The notes beneath the pieces were generated by a model that did no database searches, was not told the origin of the DNA, and saw only the letters and a program-made list of their open reading frames with translations. Of a stretch of 64,000 nucleotides of DNA, positions 17,977 through 27,509 are shown in pieces. Made by a program: the position numbers and the translations under genes. Within the stretch, counting starts at the first letter, position 1; each line of letters starts with the position of its first letter. Source of the DNA: Kolteria novifilia (GTDB taxonomy: Bacteria > Planctomycetota > Planctomycetia > Kolteriales > Kolteriaceae); NCBI GenBank assembly GCA_007748055.1, contig CP036279.1, positions 930,001 through 994,000 on the forward strand. The letters are read 5' to 3'.

Positions 17977-18747
17977 TTAGACCAAGCGGACTTCGATGCC
18001 GCGATCCGCGAGAAACCGCTTGGCCTCTTGAATGGAGTACTCGCCATAGTGGAAGATGCTCGCCGCCAACGCCGCGTCCGCTCTTCCCTCCGTCACCGCG
18101 TCGGCCAAGTGGCTTGGGTGCCCGGCGCCGCCGCTCGCGACCACGGGAACTCTCACCGCATCGGCCACCGCGCGAGTCATGGTTAAATCATACCCATTTT
18201 TTGTACCGTCAGCATCCATCGAAGTCAGAACGATCTCGCCCGCTCCCAGCTCCTCGACTTCCTGGGCCCACGCCACGGCTTCCCGTCCCGTCGGGACGCG
18301 TCCCCCGTTAATATGGACCTCCCAGACCTCGTTTCCGTCACGCATCACCCGCTTGGGGTCGATGTTCACCACGATGCATTGGCTCCCGAAGCGCTCGGCC
18401 GCCTTGCGGACGAACTCGGGATCCTTGCACGCGGTCGAGTTGATCGACACTTTGTCGGCACCCGCATTGAGCAAACTCCGAATGTCCTCCAACGTTCGGA
18501 TCCCGCCACCCACCGTCACCGGCATGAAGCAGACCTCGGCCGTCCGACGGACCACGTCGAGGATGATGTCACGTGCTTCGTGGCTGGCCGTAATGTCGAG
18601 AAAGACCAGCTCGTCGGCTCCCTCGACCTCGTACCGCGCGGCGATCTCGACCGGATCGCCCGCGTCGCGCAACTGAACGAAATTGGTCCCCTTGACGACG
18701 CGACCGTTGTTCACGTCAAGACACGGGATGATTCTTTTGGCCAGCAT
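17977..18747 (-). CDS. hisF: Imidazole glycerol phosphate synthase, cyclase subunit
   Basis: 256 residues from ATG 18747. HisF forms IGP and AICAR from PRFAR with ammonia from HisH. The TIM-barrel hallmarks are present: [20 protein letters not shown] with the catalytic Asp, [24 protein letters not shown], the second catalytic Asp in [16 protein letters not shown] (written here VLTSMDADG), and [13 protein letters not shown] at the C-terminal phosphate site. Length is typical. No hisH or other his gene is adjacent. It heads the minus-strand string of seven genes, with pilT 29 bp downstream. Confidence 0.96.
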   Translation of the reverse strand: MLAKRIIPCLDVNNGRVVKGTNFVQLRDAGDPVEIAARYEVEGADELVFLDITASHEARDIILDVVRRTAEVCFMPVTVGGGIRTLEDIRSLLNAGADKVSINSTACKDPEFVRKAAERFGSQCIVVNIDPKRVMRDGNEVWEVHINGGRVPTGREAVAWAQEVEELGAGEIVLTSMDADGTKNGYDLTMTRAVADAVRVPVVASGGAGHPSHLADAVTEGRADAALAASIFHYGEYSIQEAKRFLADRGIEVRLV

Positions 18748-19251
18748 AATGGTCGTTCTAGGTATTGGGAAGGTCTTCGGTTCGCAAAAATGACGCCAAC
18801 CTCAGTCTTCTGGTTTGGTTGGTCCGATTCAAGAGACGCCCACGAAGGTTGACGAACGACCGACGCGATCGGGGACGAGAGGGGAGATGGGAAGGTTGGT
18901 CGATGGCTCGTGCCGTCATGCGACACGGCGCGGTTGCGCTTCCAGCGGGGAGAAAGCGAATGGGTCTCCGGCGGCCGTCTCCCTTGATGCCAACCGCCCT
19001 GTCCATGACCCTTCTCGCTCTTGGGATGCCACTGGTTGCTTCTCATCCAGTGGCAATGAGTTGGGTCTTTACCAAGGCGTGTCGTGCCTTGGGCCGAGTC
19101 ACCAGGCGGGATGGTGCGGACATGGGATGGAGCCGAAGCGAATTGTTGAAGCACTTGGTCCAACTTGAAGTTGGTGTTGGTCTCGCCCTATCCCTTTGGC
19201 ACTGGCTGGCAAGCAGCCAATGGCACCCTAGAGTTTGGTTGGACCAGAGCA
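18748..19251. other. Intergenic region with palindromes, upstream of hisF
   Basis: About 500 bp between hisF (start) and the end of a lipoprotein gene on the same strand. It holds two palindromes: CCACTGGTTGC...CCAGTGGCAA at 19027-19055, and the GGCACTGGCTGGC unit at 19190-19228. The hisF promoter should lie within about 100 bp of 18748 but I cannot assign boxes. No coding pattern is seen. Confidence 0.4.
19190..19228. repeat. Dispersed palindrome, GGCACTGGCTGGC family
   Basis: CTTTGGCACTGGCTGGCAAG followed by CAGCCAATGGCAC forms complementary arms. It shares long stretches with units at 7213-7252 and 10752-10790. A looser relative with arms CCACTGG/CCAGTGG lies at 19027-19055. Confidence 0.65.
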
Positions 19252-19689
19252 CTACAGCTTCTTGTTCTCGTCGCCCTTGCTAAGGCCCGGAAGCGAAGGT
19301 CCCTTGGGCGCTTCGGTCTCGATCTCGATTTCCGGCAGCACGAATCCGTCGGCGACTTCCTCGGCGGGTTTGCTCTCGGACGTGACCATCGCCGGCGCGG
19401 GAACGGGCTCCGGCGCGACCTCGGGAGTGCTCGTCGCGGTTCGGGTGGGTTCCTTCGTCGACGGCGTGGCGGCGACGGGAGCGGGTGTCGAGACGCTCAC
19501 GGGCTTCGCGACCGTATCGGTCGGGGAAGGCGAGGGCGTTGAGGCGGTCTCGGCAACGGAGGTTGTCGGCTTAGGGGCGGGAGCTGGAGTCGCCTGGCTC
19601 GTCGGCGCGCTGTCGGAACCTTGGGAGCCGCAACCGACGCCCATCGTCACCGCCAAGAGTCCTGAAAGAAACAACGTGTGCTTGTGCAT
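19252..19689 (-). CDS. Small Pro/Thr/Ser-rich lipoprotein
   Basis: 145 residues from ATG 19689 (MHKHTLFLSGLLAVTMG). The lipobox VGC is near residue 20, so the mature protein should be lipid-anchored at a Cys. The rest is low-complexity, rich in Ala, Pro, Thr and Ser with scattered Glu, and looks like a disordered stalk (TPAPAPKPTTSVAET). The C-terminus (LPEIEIETEAPKGPSLPGL) is a little more ordered. There is no recognisable domain. An in-frame ATG 39 bases upstream would spoil the leader. Function unknown. Confidence 0.72.
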   Translation of the reverse strand: MHKHTLFLSGLLAVTMGVGCGSQGSDSAPTSQATPAPAPKPTTSVAETASTPSPSPTDTVAKPVSVSTPAPVAATPSTKEPTRTATSTPEVAPEPVPAPAMVTSESKPAEEVADGFVLPEIEIETEAPKGPSLPGLSKGDENKKL

Positions 19690-19799
19690 GCGTCGGCTCC
19701 GCCCTGTCTGAATGGTCTTCCTGTCCATCCCCGCCCTATCCCATTCCCCGCGAAACCTGTCAATGGATGTGGCGATCGTTCCTGATCATCCTGGGAGTT

Positions 19800-20745
19800 C
19801 TGGCTAGCCCCTCGAACGCCGGCAACTCCCCGCAAGGCTCCCCCCGGTTGATTCAACCGGGGCCAGCCCTTCGAGCGCCGGCAACTTCCTGCAAGGCTAC
19901 CCCCGGTTGATTCAACCGGGGCCGACGAAGTCGGCAAGAAGTCTCGGGCAAATCGTACTTTCGCCGGCAACTCTCCGTTCACGGATCTCTACCACCTCCC
20001 GCGACTTCTTGCGGCTACGCCGCCCCGGTAGCACAGCAACCGGGGCTAGCCCTTCAAGCGCCGGCGACTCCCCGCAAGGCTCCCCCCGGTTGATTCAACC
20101 GGGGCCGACGAAGTCGGCAAGAAGTCTCGGGCAAATCGTACTTTCGCCGGCCACTCTCCGTTCTCGGATCTCTACCACCACCCGCGACTTCTTGCGGCTA
20201 CGCCGCCCCGGTAGCACAGCAACCGGGGCTAGCCCTTCAAGCGCCGGCAACTCCCCGCAAGGCTACCCCCGGTTGATTCAACCGGGGCCGACGAAGTCGG
20301 CAAGAAGTCTCGGGCAAATCGTACTTCCGCCGGCAGCTCTCCGTTCTCGGATCTCTGCCAACACCCGCGACTTCTTGCGGCTACGCCGCCCCGGTAGCAC
20401 AGCAACCGGGGCTAGCCCTTCAAGCGCCGGCAACTCCCTGCAAGGCTACCCCCGGTTGATTCAACCGGGGCCGACGAAGTCGGCAAGAAGTCTCGGGCAA
20501 ATCGTACTTTCGCCGGCCACTCTCCGTTCTCGGATCTCTACCACCGCCCGCGACTTCTTGCGGCTACGCCGCCCCGGTAGCACAGCAACCGGGGCTACCC
20601 CTTCGAGCGCCGGCATTTCCCGCGAGGCTACCCACCCCCGGTAGCACAGCAACCGGGGCTAGCCCTTCAAGCGCCGGCAACTCCCGCGAGGCTAACTCCC
20701 CCCGGTAGCACAGCAACCGGCGCTAGCCAATCGGGAAGCGGCGTC
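19800..20745. repeat. 183-bp tandem repeat array with internal palindromes
   Basis: About four full copies of a 183-bp unit plus partial units at both ends. The anchor GCCGACGAAGTCGGCAAGAA starts at 19921, 20104, 20287 and 20470, always 183 bp apart. Each unit has two hairpin motifs (CCCCCGGTTGATTCAACCGG and CCCCGGTAGCACAGCAACCG) and a smaller one (GCCGACGAAGTCGGC). Copies differ at a few per cent of positions. Because 183 is divisible by three, an open frame runs through the array (19907-20644), but its product is repetitive and not protein-like. Further shortened hairpin units continue to 20745. Confidence 0.92.
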
Positions 20746-20880
20746 CAAAATGAATCCGTGGACACACTCCGTGTAGTGTCTGGGCGAAGTCCTCTTGCAA
20801 CGAAACTCGGTCAGATCGACCATGTCGATGACGATGCGTTCGGTCCGTTCGTTTTCGATCGACAACAAGGAGGTTGTGTC

Positions 20881-22638
20881 GTGCTCCATCGCTCATCCCA
20901 ATCCCGGTTTCTCGCGACGGTTTTGACGCTGGCAACTCTGTTCGCGATGGTCATTGCTCGCCGAACCCAAGCGGACAATCTCGCGGCTCACATCCCCGCC
21001 GACGCCAAGGCGGCTGCCATTCTCAACGACCTGAAAGATCTCGAAGAGGGGCTCTTGGGATTCGCTAGATCCTCGGGCCTGAGCGAGATTGGAGATGAGG
21101 GCTTCGACGGGGTCGGAGTCTTCCCGGAGATGTCGGCGGAAGTCGAAGAAGGCTTCGAGGGTATTGGCGTTGTGCTCTTGGAACTTCCCTCGGACCCTTT
21201 CCTTAATGCCAAGCAACTCGACGCGGAACTTATGCGAGAGCTGGTCGTTTTCTGGAAGGTCAAGGACGTCGAGAAGGCGCTTACCTTGCTGGGGGCCAAG
21301 CGTGTCGGACGCTTCTACGAGCAAGAGGGCGAAGCGTTTTACCTTCCGGTGGGCAATGTTCTCGTCGGAGCCGTTAACGAAGAGACGCTCGCTCGTTTTG
21401 AAAAGTCCCCGCGCCGCATCTCCGAGCGATGGAGCGAGGAAGTAGCGAAGCTCGCGGCGACATCGGACGTCTTTGTTTGGGTCGATGTTCAATCGGCGAA
21501 GCCCTTGATCGACAAGCTTTCCGCGATGATGACCCGGGAGGCGATCGCGACGTACCTGCATCCACAGAACCTCGAAGGGGTGACCATCGAGAATCCGCAA
21601 CGCATGGCGATTCAAGTCCGTTGGCTGCTCGACGGGCTCGTCTGGATGATGGACCAGACCGAATCAGCGAGCCTGGGACTCTCGGTCGACTCCGAGCGGG
21701 TCACGAAGCGATTCCGGCTCACCTTCGTCGAGGGTTCGACGCTCGGAAAGCGGCTCGAGAGCCCTCCGCCGGCTGCCGCCGACCTCCTGGCCGGGCTGCC
21801 TGCTTCCTCCTTTCATTTCGCCTATGGATGTTCCAACGATCCCTTCTTCAAGTTGTTCGTCGAGGCCATTTCCTCTTGGGTTCGGCTTCCGAACAACGAG
21901 AGCGACGTCTCCCAGCAGGTCAGAGACATCCTCATTACTCAATACGACGCCGCATTGGAGAAGATGGCCCGTCAGATAGTAGGCGGACAATCCAACGGGA
22001 TGTCCATGACGCGCGAAGGGGCCTACGCATCGCTCGGGAGCCTCGCTGTTGCGGATGCCGCGGCCTACGTTTCGGTTTCGAAGACCGCGCAACCCTTGGG
22101 GAGCCAGTTGCTCAACGAACAGAAACTCGAGTCGTTGCCTGATGAAGACTTTGACGGGAGGCGGGTCGTCAGGTTTCGCCGCGAGCCCTCCACGGATGCG
22201 AAGGGGCAGGAGAAGGTCGTTGAGGAGGCTCGCGATGAGTACTGGACGGCTCTCTCACCGACTCGCGTTGGTCATGCGTCGGGGAATGACGTTGGGATGC
22301 TGAAGGCGTTGCAGGATCAAGAGTCGAGGCTGGCCGATGATCCACGGTTGCGTCGGATCCTCGCCGACTTGCCGCTCCGGCCCCACGTCGTCTGTTTCAT
22401 CGACCCCTTCGAGCTCCTAGGTAGCGTTGAAGTCAACGGAACGCTCCTTTCTAGAACTCCCTTCGCCGCACAGATGCACATGGCGCCAACCGCGAGCCCG
22501 ATCGGGACCACGTTGACGCTCGAGAAACGAGCCGTGTCGTTCACGACGGTAGTACGCTCGGAACTGATCAAGGCGTCGATCGGTTTCTTCTCGGCCGCGG
22601 TCGAACCAGGCGGCACGGTCATGCCAAACGCGAACTGA
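20881..22638 (+). CDS. Large exported protein of unknown function
   Basis: 585 residues from GTG 20881, chosen because AAGGAGG ends 8 bases upstream and the product then begins with a signal peptide (RFLATVLTLATLFAMVIA). A frame extends upstream to 20758 but would bury the leader. The mature protein is mixed alpha/beta without a family I can name. It begins NLAAHIPADAKAAAILNDLK, reminiscent of planctomycete proteins that compare two halves of a duplicated fold, and has several Trp/Asp-rich segments. No metal or nucleophile motif is evident. It sits between the tandem array and a secreted hydrolase gene, 169 bp upstream of the latter. Confidence 0.7.
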   Translation: MLHRSSQSRFLATVLTLATLFAMVIARRTQADNLAAHIPADAKAAAILNDLKDLEEGLLGFARSSGLSEIGDEGFDGVGVFPEMSAEVEEGFEGIGVVLLELPSDPFLNAKQLDAELMRELVVFWKVKDVEKALTLLGAKRVGRFYEQEGEAFYLPVGNVLVGAVNEETLARFEKSPRRISERWSEEVAKLAATSDVFVWVDVQSAKPLIDKLSAMMTREAIATYLHPQNLEGVTIENPQRMAIQVRWLLDGLVWMMDQTESASLGLSVDSERVTKRFRLTFVEGSTLGKRLESPPPAAADLLAGLPASSFHFAYGCSNDPFFKLFVEAISSWVRLPNNESDVSQQVRDILITQYDAALEKMARQIVGGQSNGMSMTREGAYASLGSLAVADAAAYVSVSKTAQPLGSQLLNEQKLESLPDEDFDGRRVVRFRREPSTDAKGQEKVVEEARDEYWTALSPTRVGHASGNDVGMLKALQDQESRLADDPRLRRILADLPLRPHVVCFIDPFELLGSVEVNGTLLSRTPFAAQMHMAPTASPIGTTLTLEKRAVSFTTVVRSELIKASIGFFSAAVEPGGTVMPNAN

Positions 22639-22807
22639 CGCTCCTTTCCCGAAAGCCGGTTTTGAGAGTCCGACGAGCTGGTCTGCGATCAGCGTCACCG
22701 GCGCCAGCGCTGGGGGACGCCCTCTTGAACTCCCACCATCCTTGGACTACGATCGCAGCAACTCGCCGATTGATTCATTCCTCCACCTCCTCCCTGGGAG
22801 ATGTTCG

Positions 22808-24916
22808 ATGGTTCGCCCAGTTTCCCTTGCCCTCGTGGCTCTGTTGGTCGCCGCCGGTTTTTGCGGCGCGGATGATGCCTCGATCCATCAGCGGCAAAAA
22901 GAGAATACCGACACCATCCGGGAGTACCTCGAACGCGTCACTCGCCAGCGGGCCGAGAATGCGCTCGCCGAGATCAAGACGCTCGACGACTGGAAAGAGG
23001 CTCGGCCCAAGTACCGCCAGCAACTCTTGGAGATGCTCGGACTCTCGCCTTACCCCGAGAAGACCGACCTCAAGGCGACGATCACCAAGACGGTGGATCT
23101 CGACGACATCACCGTTGAGAACTTGCACTTTCAGTCGCTGCCGGGGCTCTACGTCACCGCGAACTTCTATCGCCCCAAGAGAGTGACCAAGCCGCTGCCG
23201 ACGATCCTCTACGTCTGCGGCCATGGCCAAGTCAAGAAGGACGGCGTCTCCTACGGCAACAAGACCCACTACCACTACCACGGGGTCTGGTACGCCCGGC
23301 ACGGCTACTGTTGCCTCACGATCGACACCATCCAACTCGGCGAGATCGAGGGCGTTCACCACGGGACCCATCGCTTGGGCCGCTGGTGGTGGGTCTCGCG
23401 CGGCTACACCCCGGCGGGCGTCGAGGCCTGGAACGGCGTGCGGGCGCTCGACTACCTCGAGACCAGGCCCGAGGTCGACGCGAAGAAATTCGGCGTCACC
23501 GGTCGGAGTGGCGGCGGAGCCTATTCCTGGTGGATTGCCGGCATCGACGATCGGCCCCAGTGCATCATTCCCGTCGCCGGCATCACCGATCTCGAGAACC
23601 ATGTCATCGACGACTGTATCGAGGGTCACTGCGACTGCATGTTCATGGTCAACAACTACGGCTGGGACTTTCCGATCCTCGCCGCCCTCGTCGCTCCGCG
23701 GCCTCTTCTCCTGTCGAACAGCGACAAAGACAGCATCTTTCCGCTCGACGGGGTGGTCCGCGTTCACGACGAGGTCAAGCGGATCTACGACCTCTACAGC
23801 GCGGGCGACAAGCTCGGGCTGCTGATTACCGAGGGACCCCACAAGGATACCCAGGAGTTACGGGTCCCCGGCTTTCGCTGGATGAACCGTTGGCTCAAGG
23901 GCAGCAACGCCGCGATCACGAGGATCGCCGACAAGGCATTCACGCCCGAGCAACTGAAGGTCTTCAAGAGCCTCCCCGCCGACGAGAAGGTGACCACCAT
24001 CGACGAGCGTTTCGTTCCCACCGCGAAGGTGCCCCGTCCCAACAGTCTCAGTGAGTGGGAGTCGCAGCGCGAGGACCTTCTGGCGAAACTGAAGGAACGC
24101 TCGCTGCGCGGGTGGCCGTCTGATCCGCCGGCTCTCGGGGTCAAGACCGTCGCCACCAAGGAATCGAAGGGCCTGGAGCTTCAGGTGCTCGAATACACCA
24201 GCGACGAGAACCTTCGCTTGCCGATTTACGTCGTCCATGGGACGAAGCGGCACGAACCGAAGCTACTCGTGGTCACGGCGGTCGACGACGAGGGGTGGGA
24301 CAAGTTCGTCCAAACCTTCGGACCGCTCTTCGGCGACGCGATCCCGGAAGGGGCCGAGGTCAAGACGACGGAGAAGGGTCAGAAGGATCTCCAGGCGGAG
24401 ATCGCGATGATGAACCAGCAGCCTTGGGCCTTCGCGACGATTCCTCCCCGAGGGATCGGCCCCAACGGTTGGACGACCGACAAGCGGGAAGCGACCCATT
24501 TGCGGCGTCGTTTTCACCTGACGGGAAAGACGATTGATGAGGGCCGGATCTGGGACGTTCGCCGGGCGATCCAGGCGTTGCGATCGGAAGAGGAATTCGG
24601 CAAGACGCGGCTATGGGTTCAGGGAGAGGGTTCAGCCGCCGGCATCGCTCTCTACGCGGGTCTCTTCGAGCCTGACGTGGAACGTTTTGATTTGCATCGG
24701 TTGGCGTCGTCCCACAAGGATGGTCCCTACTTGATGCAGATCATGGAGGTGCTCGATGTGCCACAGGGCGTCGCGCTCGCGTTTCCGCGCAAGGTCATCC
24801 TGTACGATGTCGACGAGTCGTCGTGGGACTGGTCCAAGCGTGTCGCGGAACTCCACGATGCGAAGAGGTCGCCGCTGCAATTCCGCAAGATGCCTCCCAA
24901 GGCGGAGACGAAGTAG
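22808..24916 (+). CDS. Secreted alpha/beta hydrolase, acetyl xylan esterase-like
   Basis: 702 residues from ATG 22808 (TGGGAGAT just upstream), with signal peptide MVRPVSLALVALLVAAGFCG. The alpha/beta hydrolase core (about 100-390) has the oxyanion region ILYVCGHGQ, the nucleophile elbow GVTGRSGGGAYS, the acid in LLSNSDKDSIFP and the catalytic His in TEGPHKDTQELR. This order fits the acetyl xylan esterase/dienelactone hydrolase group common in planctomycete sugar degradation. Residues 400-702 form a second, non-catalytic-looking domain also related to hydrolase folds (lacking the GxSxG motif: WVQGEGSAAGIALY). Substrate is unknown; carbohydrate ester removal is inferred. Confidence 0.83.
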   Translation: MVRPVSLALVALLVAAGFCGADDASIHQRQKENTDTIREYLERVTRQRAENALAEIKTLDDWKEARPKYRQQLLEMLGLSPYPEKTDLKATITKTVDLDDITVENLHFQSLPGLYVTANFYRPKRVTKPLPTILYVCGHGQVKKDGVSYGNKTHYHYHGVWYARHGYCCLTIDTIQLGEIEGVHHGTHRLGRWWWVSRGYTPAGVEAWNGVRALDYLETRPEVDAKKFGVTGRSGGGAYSWWIAGIDDRPQCIIPVAGITDLENHVIDDCIEGHCDCMFMVNNYGWDFPILAALVAPRPLLLSNSDKDSIFPLDGVVRVHDEVKRIYDLYSAGDKLGLLITEGPHKDTQELRVPGFRWMNRWLKGSNAAITRIADKAFTPEQLKVFKSLPADEKVTTIDERFVPTAKVPRPNSLSEWESQREDLLAKLKERSLRGWPSDPPALGVKTVATKESKGLELQVLEYTSDENLRLPIYVVHGTKRHEPKLLVVTAVDDEGWDKFVQTFGPLFGDAIPEGAEVKTTEKGQKDLQAEIAMMNQQPWAFATIPPRGIGPNGWTTDKREATHLRRRFHLTGKTIDEGRIWDVRRAIQALRSEEEFGKTRLWVQGEGSAAGIALYAGLFEPDVERFDLHRLASSHKDGPYLMQIMEVLDVPQGVALAFPRKVILYDVDESSWDWSKRVAELHDAKRSPLQFRKMPPKAETK

Positions 24917-25196
24917 CTCCCGCCGGGGTCGGCGGCATGGTGCCCGATCGACAAGTCACTTCCGCTCCGCACTTTCCCCGGGCGTCGGTCTCGGTTACCA
25001 TATTGGTCACGAGAGCGCTCGGGGCTTGATGGCCGTTCTCGGCGAGACTCCCACGGCATCGGTCCGATCGATTGATCGACGAGATGATCGGACTCCTTCC
25101 TCCTTGATGCGAGACCGCTGGCCTGAACACGGCCTTGGAGTCGCGACTTTCCTACCTTACTTGTTTGGTTTCTCGCGAACTGGGGACCTGAATTCC

Positions 25197-26198
25197 ATGA
25201 CGACAACGCCCACGCGTCCTCGCCGGATCGAACTTCGCAATATTGGCTGGCCGCAGAAGCTGCTGGTGATCGTGATCCTGATGACGGTCGGTTTCGGCTA
25301 TCTCGGTGCGTTGGCGAATCTCTTCGCCCAACACGCCGCCGCCGATGGGGACCAGACGATCGAACTGGATGATTTCGCCTCGGTCTATCGCTCGAAGGGC
25401 CTTGGTGGCCTCGTTTCCGAGATCTCCCACTCGCTCGGAGTCCAGGATGTCATCGACACCTATCACGGCAGCCCGCACGTCAATCTGTTACAGGCGGCTC
25501 TCGAGGGAACGATGAAGGACATGATCCTCGAGTACTCCTTCGACGGCGAGGATACGTCCGACGAGGACCGGGTCTACGCCGAGGAGTCCCGTCAGATGCT
25601 CATCGACTGGTCGAACCTCGACCCGGTTCTGCGGGAGAAGGCCTACGACGAAGGCATCATCATGGACGAGGAGACGGGCAGTCCCAAGCTCGACGAATTT
25701 GTCGCCCTCTTTGGAGTCGATACGCCGGAAACGATCGAGCAGCGAAAGGGCATCGAGCTACAGCCCATGATCAGCGAGACGCTGGAGAACAACTGCGTCA
25801 TCTGCCACTCCGAAGGGAGCGATCCGCAGGCACAGAAGATGCCGCTGACCGACTTCCACGAAGTGAGCATCTACTTCGAAGTCGATGAAGGGATTCCGCT
25901 CAAGCAGTTGGCGCTGACGACGCACGTTCACTTGCTCGGCTTCTCGGTCCTCTTCGCGATGACCGGTTTTCTCTTAAGCCTGACGAGCTGGCCGGTGGCG
26001 TTTCGACTGATCTTCGTGCCATGGACCCTATTCTTCCAGGTCCTCGAGATCTCGTTTTGGTGGTTGGCGAAGCTCCACGTCATCTTCGCGTGGGGGATTT
26101 TCATCCTCGGTCCGGTGATCGGGATTGGCCTATTGATTCAGATCTTCGGCACCTTCCTCGACATCCTGATCCGGCGTCCCGACCCGGATCCGAGTTGA
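25197..26198 (+). CDS. Membrane protein with a single haem-c motif
   Basis: 333 residues from ATG 25197. One TM helix at the N-terminus (KLLVIVILMTVGFGYLGAL) is followed by a soluble domain of about 190 residues with one CVICH motif near residue 200, followed by SEGSDPQAQKMPLTDFHEVS. Three or four TM helices then follow (LALTTHVHLLGFSVLFAMTG, LIFVPWTLFFQVLEISFWWL, LHVIFAWGIFILGPVIGIGL), carrying histidines that could ligate haem. This suggests a periplasmic cytochrome c domain tied to a membrane electron-transfer module. The stop codon and last codons lie in the first copy of a 58-bp tandem repeat. Confidence 0.75.
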   Translation: MTTTPTRPRRIELRNIGWPQKLLVIVILMTVGFGYLGALANLFAQHAAADGDQTIELDDFASVYRSKGLGGLVSEISHSLGVQDVIDTYHGSPHVNLLQAALEGTMKDMILEYSFDGEDTSDEDRVYAEESRQMLIDWSNLDPVLREKAYDEGIIMDEETGSPKLDEFVALFGVDTPETIEQRKGIELQPMISETLENNCVICHSEGSDPQAQKMPLTDFHEVSIYFEVDEGIPLKQLALTTHVHLLGFSVLFAMTGFLLSLTSWPVAFRLIFVPWTLFFQVLEISFWWLAKLHVIFAWGIFILGPVIGIGLLIQIFGTFLDILIRRPDPDPS

Positions 26199-26328
26199 TC
26201 CGGCTTCCCTCGCCGGATCCGAGTTGACTCAGCGTCCCGACCCGGATCCGAGTTGATCCGGCTTCCCTCGCCGGATCCGAGTTGACTCAGCGTCCCGACC
26301 CGGATCCGAGTTGATCCGGCTTCCCGCG
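26175..26328. repeat. 58-bp tandem repeat, about 2.6 copies
   Basis: CGTCCCGACCCGGATCCGAG starts at 26175, 26233 and 26291, giving a 58-bp period. Each unit contains two half-units built on GGATCCGAGTTGA(T/C). The first copy encodes the C-terminus and stop of the upstream haem-c protein; the array ends at the stop of the convergent TVP38-like gene. GGATCC-centred symmetry could form hairpins between convergent genes. Confidence 0.9.
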
Positions 26329-27048
26329 TCAAGCCGGTGAGCCCGCCTCGACCGGAGCCTGCTTGAATCGTCGCCGTAGGGTCACCGCGAGGACGATGCC
26401 GACGGCGAACGAGAGTACCGACACCAGCACCAGGAGGGCCCGGTGGGAGACCGTGAGCGATCCGATCACGATCTCGCCCACCAGGCCGACCGAGGCGCTT
26501 CCACCGAGTAGCGTCATACTAAGCACGTAGAAGATCGAACCGAGCGCCGTCCCGAGGACGAAGTCGGCAAGCCGAATGCGCGTCAGTCCGCACAGATAGC
26601 TCACGGTGTCGTACGGCAACCAAATAAGCCGCAGCACGCACACCGAAAGAACGCCGTTGTCCCCGGCCCGCTTGTTCCACTTATCGAATCGCGGCCATAG
26701 TCGGGCATCAATCCAGCGACGACCGAGAAACCGAGCCAATGAGAAGGCGAGGGTGGCGCCGAGCAGCTCTCCGGCCATCGTGACGGCACATCCCAGCACC
26801 GGTCCGAACGTCAGGCCCGAGGCGATGCCCATCACCGACGATGGGAAGAGGATCAGCGGCCGTAGGGTATAGAGCAAGAGAAAGAGGACGACCGCCCTCG
26901 TGGTGCCGACGCGTTCGAGCCAGTCGGCGAGGTACTGGGGAACCTCCGCCGCCGGGACGCCGGAGAGCCACCAGACGACGACCGACGAAAGCCCCAATCC
27001 CACCCACAGCAGCCCGAGACAGATACGGGCGATCTTTCCCTTACTCAT
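26329..27048 (-). CDS. TVP38/TMEM64 family membrane protein
   Basis: 239 residues from ATG 27048. About six hydrophobic segments are present. The family core is visible: LRPLILFPSSVMGIASGLTF (the re-entrant loop with conserved P and G), GELLGATLAFSLARFLGRRW, and the second half LRLIWLPYDTVSYLCGLTRI. This is the VTT/SNARE-associated fold also present in DedA proteins, implicated in lipid scrambling and membrane homeostasis. It lies at the inner membrane. It is convergent with the haem-c gene, with its stop within the tandem array edge. Confidence 0.88.
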   Translation of the reverse strand: MSKGKIARICLGLLWVGLGLSSVVVWWLSGVPAAEVPQYLADWLERVGTTRAVVLFLLLYTLRPLILFPSSVMGIASGLTFGPVLGCAVTMAGELLGATLAFSLARFLGRRWIDARLWPRFDKWNKRAGDNGVLSVCVLRLIWLPYDTVSYLCGLTRIRLADFVLGTALGSIFYVLSMTLLGGSASVGLVGEIVIGSLTVSHRALLVLVSVLSFAVGIVLAVTLRRRFKQAPVEAGSPA

Positions 27049-27509
27049 GTAGCTTTCCTTGTGTAGTCAGACACCACGCAGCCTCGCCGGAGAGGGGCGA
27101 ATCGTCAACAGGTTGCCGGCTGGGTTGGCCGGGAAATCTCGGTTTGGTTCTCCAGATGCGCCAGGTGGGAGGGTGGTCGCGGTTGCGCGTGCGCGGAGAG
27201 TGTAATCCGACGAAGTCTCGGGTCGCCAGTTGGAATGTTCGGCATCGACTCGTGGCACGGGAACATCAGGTGTCGACGGTGCACAAGTTCAACGGTTTGG
27301 GAACACCCGTCCTTGGTTGGACGTCCAACGTTCAGCAAGGCTACGTCGGCGCTCCATCGCCAAGGTCGCGTCAGACGTTCCCCCCGGAAATCACCGCTTG
27401 AAATCCGCGCGGAACTCGGCGAGCCTAGGAAGAGTTGCGATCTCCCCAATCGCCCTTTCGTGACGGATCGTTTCGGGCGGAAGGACGAGCCACCTACGAC
27501 AGGGCCTCC
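27049..27509. other. Intergenic region between divergent TVP38-like and LarA-like genes
   Basis: About 460 bp with no coding pattern. It must contain both promoters. I see no strong palindrome, tRNA or terminator, and no member of the dispersed repeat families. Confidence 0.35.

Noticed and set aside
19907-20644. 245-residue frame in the tandem array
   Set aside because: It exists because the 183-bp unit is divisible by three. The product is a four-fold copy of a low-information sequence with no ribosome-binding site.
19800-20745. CRISPR array
   Set aside because: The repeats are 183 bp with no unique spacers; units are contiguous and contain several palindromes. No cas gene is present.
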